From JAFEDN01 sp963818985 (GTDB taxonomy: Bacteria; Pseudomonadota; Gammaproteobacteria; Coxiellales; Coxiellaceae): a stretch of DNA of 64,000 bases. A program made the translations under genes and the position numbers. Location of the stretch: the NCBI GenBank assembly GCA_963818985.1, contig CAWFUJ010000004.1, positions 1 to 64,000 of the forward strand, written 5' to 3'. Shown piece after piece: positions 60,176-64,000 of the stretch. The notes beneath the pieces are model-generated. The model ran no database searches and was not told the DNA's origin. It worked only from the letters and a program-made list of their open reading frames with translations. How positions within the stretch are numbered: the first letter of the stretch is position 1; every line of letters starts with the position of its first letter.

Positions 60176-62061
60176 CGCGACTTAGTTGGCGATATTGCGC
60201 CAATGCCCACAAAGGGAAAAATTTACAATAACCATGGTAGCGTAAATAAAAAACTCGAGGAAATCCAGGTGCAGTAAACCAGTATCATCCCAAAAACCTT
60301 CGCTTTCTTGCGTGCGCATTAAATATTGTATGCCAGCAAACACCGACTCGGATTGAACCTCATCCAGCCGCCATAAGCCCCAACAATGCCCAAGCGGTTT
60401 GATACGAAGTACTGGGTTGATATTCTTGCTGCGGTCATAATAACTATTATTGTTTTCACCCCAGCCTCCATCTGGATGTTGCTTGGATTTCAGCCAGTCC
60501 ACCGCTTTGCGAATACTGGGATGATGATATTGACTTTCGTTTCTATTAAAGCAACTAACACAGACCATGTGCCATAAATATAATTTGTTCCCCAACGGCC
60601 AAACCATGAACCATTGGCTTCTTGTTCTTTATAAAGAAAATCAATACAACGTCTAATGAGCGTTTGATCTTGCTGACGTTTATTCGGCAAAAAACGTTAA
60701 GCATCGGGCAGACACATCACTGGTCGGAGGATCCAATAAAGCACCATGATCGGCAAAAGGAATTTCATTTAAATAATAATGGGTATTATTTTGATCAAAC
60801 GCTGCAAAACCTCCATTGTCACTTTGCATGCCTGCTAACCAATCGGCTGCACGGCGGATAGATTCAGAATAATGTTTAGGATCTTGTTGATACATGGCCC
60901 AGCCAACAACTGCGGTATCATCTAAATCAGGATAAAAACTATTACTATACTCAAACGCCCAACCACCTGGAGCCAAATTTGGATTATAATCACGCCAATC
61001 GGCCGGGCCATCGCAAAATTTGTCTTGGCGTTAACCAATTTAAAGCAGTTTCTTGCGGCTACCAAACTCTGAGTAGACCCTTCTTCTTGTAAAACTAATG
61101 CGGATAAAGCAGTATCCCAAACCGGTGAAAAGCACGGCTGACAATAGGCCTCATCTGGTTTGCCTACTAATAATTTTTGTAAAGCACGCCGCGCTTGTAA
61201 ATAATAAGGATGTTGTTCTGCATAACCCAGCAAGCGCTAATGCTTCATAAGCAATCACCATGGCTGGGAAAATCGCACCTAAACCATCTTCTCCATTTAA
61301 ACGATCAATGATCCATTTTTCTGCTTTGGCCAATGCTGTTTTGCGTATTTTCTTCGGGATCAAAGGCTCAATGGCTCGCCCAATTTTATCCAACAATAAA
61401 AAAAATCGATTTAATAACGAACGGACATCAAAATAATGCTTTTCCTTCAGCTGGCGTTACAAATAATTCCGGAATTTGCACTTGGCGTGGATTTTTCGCC
61501 TTCGGTTTCAAACTACATAAAACCAATAATGGCACCATCACGGCGCGTGACCAATATGAAACTCGACGAGATGAAACGGAAACCATCTTGGTAACAACAT
61601 CACTTCCACTGGGATAAATGGCACTGCACGCCAAGGCACTTGGTCGAATAAGGCTAGACGATGCGAGTAAACACATTGGCTTTAGCCGCGCCTCCAGCCT
61701 CTAGCAAATATTGTCGCGCTCGAATGCATATGTGGTTCATCGATGTGAATCCCCCACTATTTTTAATGCATAATAAACTTTAACTGTGCAACTAAGATCT
61801 GCTTTGCCACCAAATATAATGGCCATCCACCTTCTCATTTTGTCTAGCACGTAAATACACTGCCATTTTACGCTCTAAATCAACATCGATCTCATCCAAA
61901 TAATGCATCATTAAAATATATTCGGATGGAATCGTACAATCGGCCTCCAATTCAAAACACCAATGCCCATCTTTTTGCTGGACCTTCAATAATGCATCGG
62001 TTGCTGCTCGAATCGCAGTAGATATATGATCGAGTGTTTGATCAGCAAGAATATCTTTCAT
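60156..62061 (-). pseudogene. shc: Squalene-hopene cyclase, multiply frameshifted
   Basis: Cyclises squalene to hopene on the membrane surface. Six or more frames, in order, cover a normal-length enzyme of about 635 residues: the N-terminal GHWCFELEADCTIPSEYILM, WSRAVMVPLLVL, YCQPCFSPVWDTAL, the catalytic YPDLDDTAVVGW (DxDD), the QW repeats with GSWFGRWGTNYIYGTW, and a C-terminal FPLWALAQYRQL that ends at 60156. About seven single-base shifts separate them. The catalytic residues are all preserved, so any inactivation is recent or the shifts are errors. It starts at 62061, overlapping the stop of the squalene synthase gene (ATGA). Confidence 0.92.
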
Positions 62062-63092
62062 TTTAATTCTCTAGATAATCTGTGAAATAATAAACTTAAT
62101 AATTGATTACTGCCGCAACTGAGATTAGTTATCAAAATCGTGGCCTTAACTGCACGTCTGCTGACTTTCACTTCAGAGCCATTCGTAAATTCTGGTTTTC
62201 GATAAATATTTCGCAAGGTTAGCACTGCGAGTCCCAGCGCCCATAAGGTAAAACGTCGAATACCTATTTCTTTTTTCGGGATCAATAAAGTATATTGCAA
62301 AGCATTTTGCAAATGTTGTTTAGTTTGCAGAACTAAAGCGCGCAATGCTTGATTAAATGCTTGTTGATTTTCGCCGATTGACCAAGTCGATAAATTAATC
62401 CCATATTGTTGAAATATATCGCGTGGTAACCAGCTAACCCCGCGTTGACGATCATTCCAAATATCTTTAAGAATATTCGTCATTTGTAAACCTTGACCGA
62501 AAGAAACGGCTAATGACATTAATTGTTGACGGTGACGATTAATTTCCACTGAATAATCACAAAATAATTCGGTTAACATTTCACCGACGACACCAGCCAC
62601 ATAATAACAATATTGATTAAGACAGGCTACATCTTCTAACCCTGCCAAACTAGCGGTGCGTTGAAATTCCGGCATGCCTTTAGACATAATATCAACACAA
62701 CGCTGTAAACTTATTTGTTGCTGCGGAGTGAAATTGCGTAAGCAACGCACCACCGCGGGAATATGCTTTATCAATTCAAGTTCAGCGAGAGGAGTATTTA
62801 CTGCTAATTGAGGAGACAATCGTTCAGAAAATTCAACAGCGGATGCTTGCGCTGCTAATACCGAACGAAATTGTTCATGAAAATCAGCTTTTTGTTGAGG
62901 GGTTAACTGAGAATCATCTTCAATTGTGTCAGCTATGCGACACAACAGATAGGCATTGGTCACTACATCACGTAAATTTGTCGGCAATTGCGGAATGGTC
63001 AATGCGAATGTGCGCGAAACTCCAGGTAATAATTGCACCTGCCGATCAAGGTCCGTCATTTTTGAAAAAACTATGTTCCGTGCATCTTGCAT
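62058..63092 (-). CDS. Squalene synthase
   Basis: Condenses two farnesyl diphosphates to squalene. A single 344-residue enzyme with both Asp-rich motifs: DTIEDD at 55-60 and the second in MTNILKDIWNDRQRG; also YCYYVAGVVGEMLTELF. This pattern fits the eukaryote/Methylococcus-type squalene synthase (one-enzyme route with NADPH) and not the HpnC/D/E three-enzyme route. It is intact and overlaps shc by 4 bp, so substrate and cyclase were made together. Confidence 0.9.
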   Translation of the reverse strand: MQDARNIVFSKMTDLDRQVQLLPGVSRTFALTIPQLPTNLRDVVTNAYLLCRIADTIEDDSQLTPQQKADFHEQFRSVLAAQASAVEFSERLSPQLAVNTPLAELELIKHIPAVVRCLRNFTPQQQISLQRCVDIMSKGMPEFQRTASLAGLEDVACLNQYCYYVAGVVGEMLTELFCDYSVEINRHRQQLMSLAVSFGQGLQMTNILKDIWNDRQRGVSWLPRDIFQQYGINLSTWSIGENQQAFNQALRALVLQTKQHLQNALQYTLLIPKKEIGIRRFTLWALGLAVLTLRNIYRKPEFTNGSEVKVSRRAVKATILITNLSCGSNQLLSLLFHRLSRELK

Positions 63093-63163
63093 AATGCGGA
63101 AAGACTACCTGAACTAAGGACGGATGACAATATGCGAATGTAGCAAGTGTAATGAACCCACTG

Positions 63164-63243
63164 CCACGTCACACCGCGGCTTGACCGCGGTATCCATAGT
63201 GAATCTGCCATTGCATGGATCCCGCGATCAAGTCGCGGGATGA
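63164..63243. repeat. GC-rich hairpins between ftsB and the squalene synthase gene
   Basis: CCGCGG-CTTGA-CCGCGG and TCCCGCGA-TCAAG-TCGCGGGA are two close palindromes. They belong to the same GC-rich hairpin family as 37557-37585 and 41442-41459. The intergenic space of 160 bp holds nothing else. Confidence 0.8.
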
Positions 63244-63254
63244 CAAGGCAAGTA

Positions 63255-63521
63255 TCAAGGTAATTGATATAAAATTTCTCTTGGTTTAATCATGCCTAAA
63301 TCTGCCCGCGCATGATCTTCGATGGCTTGGTCACCATTTTTAAGATCTTTAATTTCAGCAATTAATAATTGATTACGTTGATTCCATTCTTGATTAATAG
63401 ACGTTTCAGAAGAAATTTGCCTATGTAAACGCCAGATACTTGTTAAGCCGCCCGAGGCAAACCAAATTTCATATTGCAACGCTAAAAATAATGGCACTAA
63501 CATCCATGTCCAGGATTTCAT
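63255..63521 (-). CDS. ftsB: Cell division protein FtsB
   Basis: An 88-residue bitopic division protein of the FtsB/FtsL/FtsQ complex. It has a single N-terminal membrane helix (about 4-23) and a coiled coil from 30 to 70 with conserved RNQLLIAEIKDLKNGDQAIE, and ARADLGMIKPREI at the end. The start overlaps the eno stop (ATGA), the usual gammaproteobacterial pair. Confidence 0.93.
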   Translation of the reverse strand: MKSWTWMLVPLFLALQYEIWFASGGLTSIWRLHRQISSETSINQEWNQRNQLLIAEIKDLKNGDQAIEDHARADLGMIKPREILYQLP

Positions 63522-64000
63522 CTTATAAAGGCCCTCATTCCAGCATAAGGAGCTTTTCCTTTTAAATCTATTTCAATTTTCAGCAAGCGATTGTATTTTG
63601 CCACACGATCGGAACGGCATAGTGAACCCGTCTTGATTTGACCTGCGGCAGTCGCCACCGCTAAATCTGCAATCGTGGTGTCTTCGGTTTCACCGGATCG
63701 ATGAGAGATCACGGTCCCATAATTTGCTTGTTTAGCTAAAGCCATGGTTTCCAAAGTTTCAGTTAGCGTGCCAATTTGATTCAATTTAATTAAAATGGCA
63801 TTTGCAATTTTTTGTTCAATTCCACGGCGAAATATTTGCGGATTGGTGACAAAAATATCGTCACCGACTAATTGTATTCTCTGACCTAGTTTTTCAGTCA
63901 GCGCTTTCCAGCCTTGCCAATCCTCTTCGGCTAATCCATCTTCAAAAGAAATAATTGGGTAATTGTCTACCCAACTGACGATTTTCTTAATGAACTCATT
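63518..64000 (-). CDS. eno: Enolase, 3' part (5' end beyond window)
   Basis: The C-terminal 160 residues of enolase, which converts 2-phosphoglycerate to phosphoenolpyruvate and also binds RNase E. The frame is open from the window edge: SFEDGLAEEDWQGW, VGDDIFVTNP, KLNQIGTLTE (catalytic Lys), SHRSGETEDTTIAD and GQIKTGSLCRSDR are all present. The short coding region that starts at a TTG at 63784 is only an internal part of it. Intact where visible. Confidence 0.96.
   Translation of the reverse strand, partial: NEFIKKIVSWVDNYPIISFEDGLAEEDWQGWKALTEKLGQRIQLVGDDIFVTNPQIFRRGIEQKIANAILIKLNQIGTLTETLETMALAKQANYGTVISHRSGETEDTTIADLAVATAAGQIKTGSLCRSDRVAKYNRLLKIEIDLKGKAPYAGMRAFIR

Noticed and set aside
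62843..63094. Plus-strand ORF over the squalene synthase start
   Set aside because: It is the antisense shadow of the squalene synthase coding region.

Overview
The window reads as a chromosome segment of a low-GC gammaproteobacterium, most likely in or near the order Legionellales (Coxiella/Legionella relatives) with a host-associated life. The clues are a mevalonate pathway in place of MEP for isoprenoids, a CIO-type cytochrome bd, gammaproteobacterial gene pairs (ubiH-ubiI, eno-ftsB, tyrS divergent from an M23 peptidase gene), several lineage-specific proteins with eukaryote-like motifs (RING/U-box-like, leucine-rich, F-box-like), and many small intergenic hairpin repeats. The taxon is inferred; I could not run a 16S search.

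Layout. 0-2.5 kb: cydA (frameshifted), cydB and a hidden CydX/DUF2474-like small gene. 2.5-6.2 kb: a RING/U-box-like protein, a TetR regulator with a glutathione S-transferase gene carrying a similar operator, and a small ankyrin-like protein. 6.2-11.7 kb (minus): two paralogous leucine-rich proteins on either side of a YegD-type Hsp70 gene, with a decayed copy of the Hsp70 3' end and a broken orphan gene nearby. 11.7-17.2 kb (minus): a complete 16S-tRNA-Ile-tRNA-Ala-23S-5S operon with promoter and terminator. 17.4-18.6 kb: tyrS broken by about eight single-base shifts. 18.7-24.8 kb (plus): an M23 peptidase, a candidate structured RNA, then an outer-membrane protein / patatin / TetR / exported MurQ-like SIS operon. 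24.9-29.7 kb: three tandem copies of an F-box-like gene. 29.8-33.7 kb (minus): DUF72, nicotinamidase, nicotinate phosphoribosyltransferase, and a GT2-GtrA fusion. 34.0-38.7 kb (minus): gcvT-gcvH-gcvPA-gcvPB with a hairpin-rich break before gcvPB. 38.8-44.7 kb: two large paralogous membrane proteins that share a promoter element. 44.8-47.3 kb: ubiH-ubiI. 47.5-63.1 kb: an isoprenoid-to-hopanoid supercluster. 63.2-64.0 kb: ftsB and the 3' part of eno.

How the genes work together. The mevalonate operon (mvaA, an HMG-CoA synthase-kinase fusion, a second GHMP kinase, mvaD) makes isopentenyl diphosphate. The divergent and neighbouring genes (ABC transporter, idi, hpnH, hpnO-like, hpnG, shc, squalene synthase) would isomerise it, condense farnesyl diphosphate to squalene, cyclise that to hopene and build bacteriohopanepolyols. 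Squalene synthase, hpnH and the aminotransferase are intact, but shc is heavily frameshifted and hpnG has one homopolymer shift. The state of the hopanoid branch therefore depends on whether these shifts are real. Indels cluster strongly in tyrS and shc, while most other genes are clean. This is the main quality question in the window.
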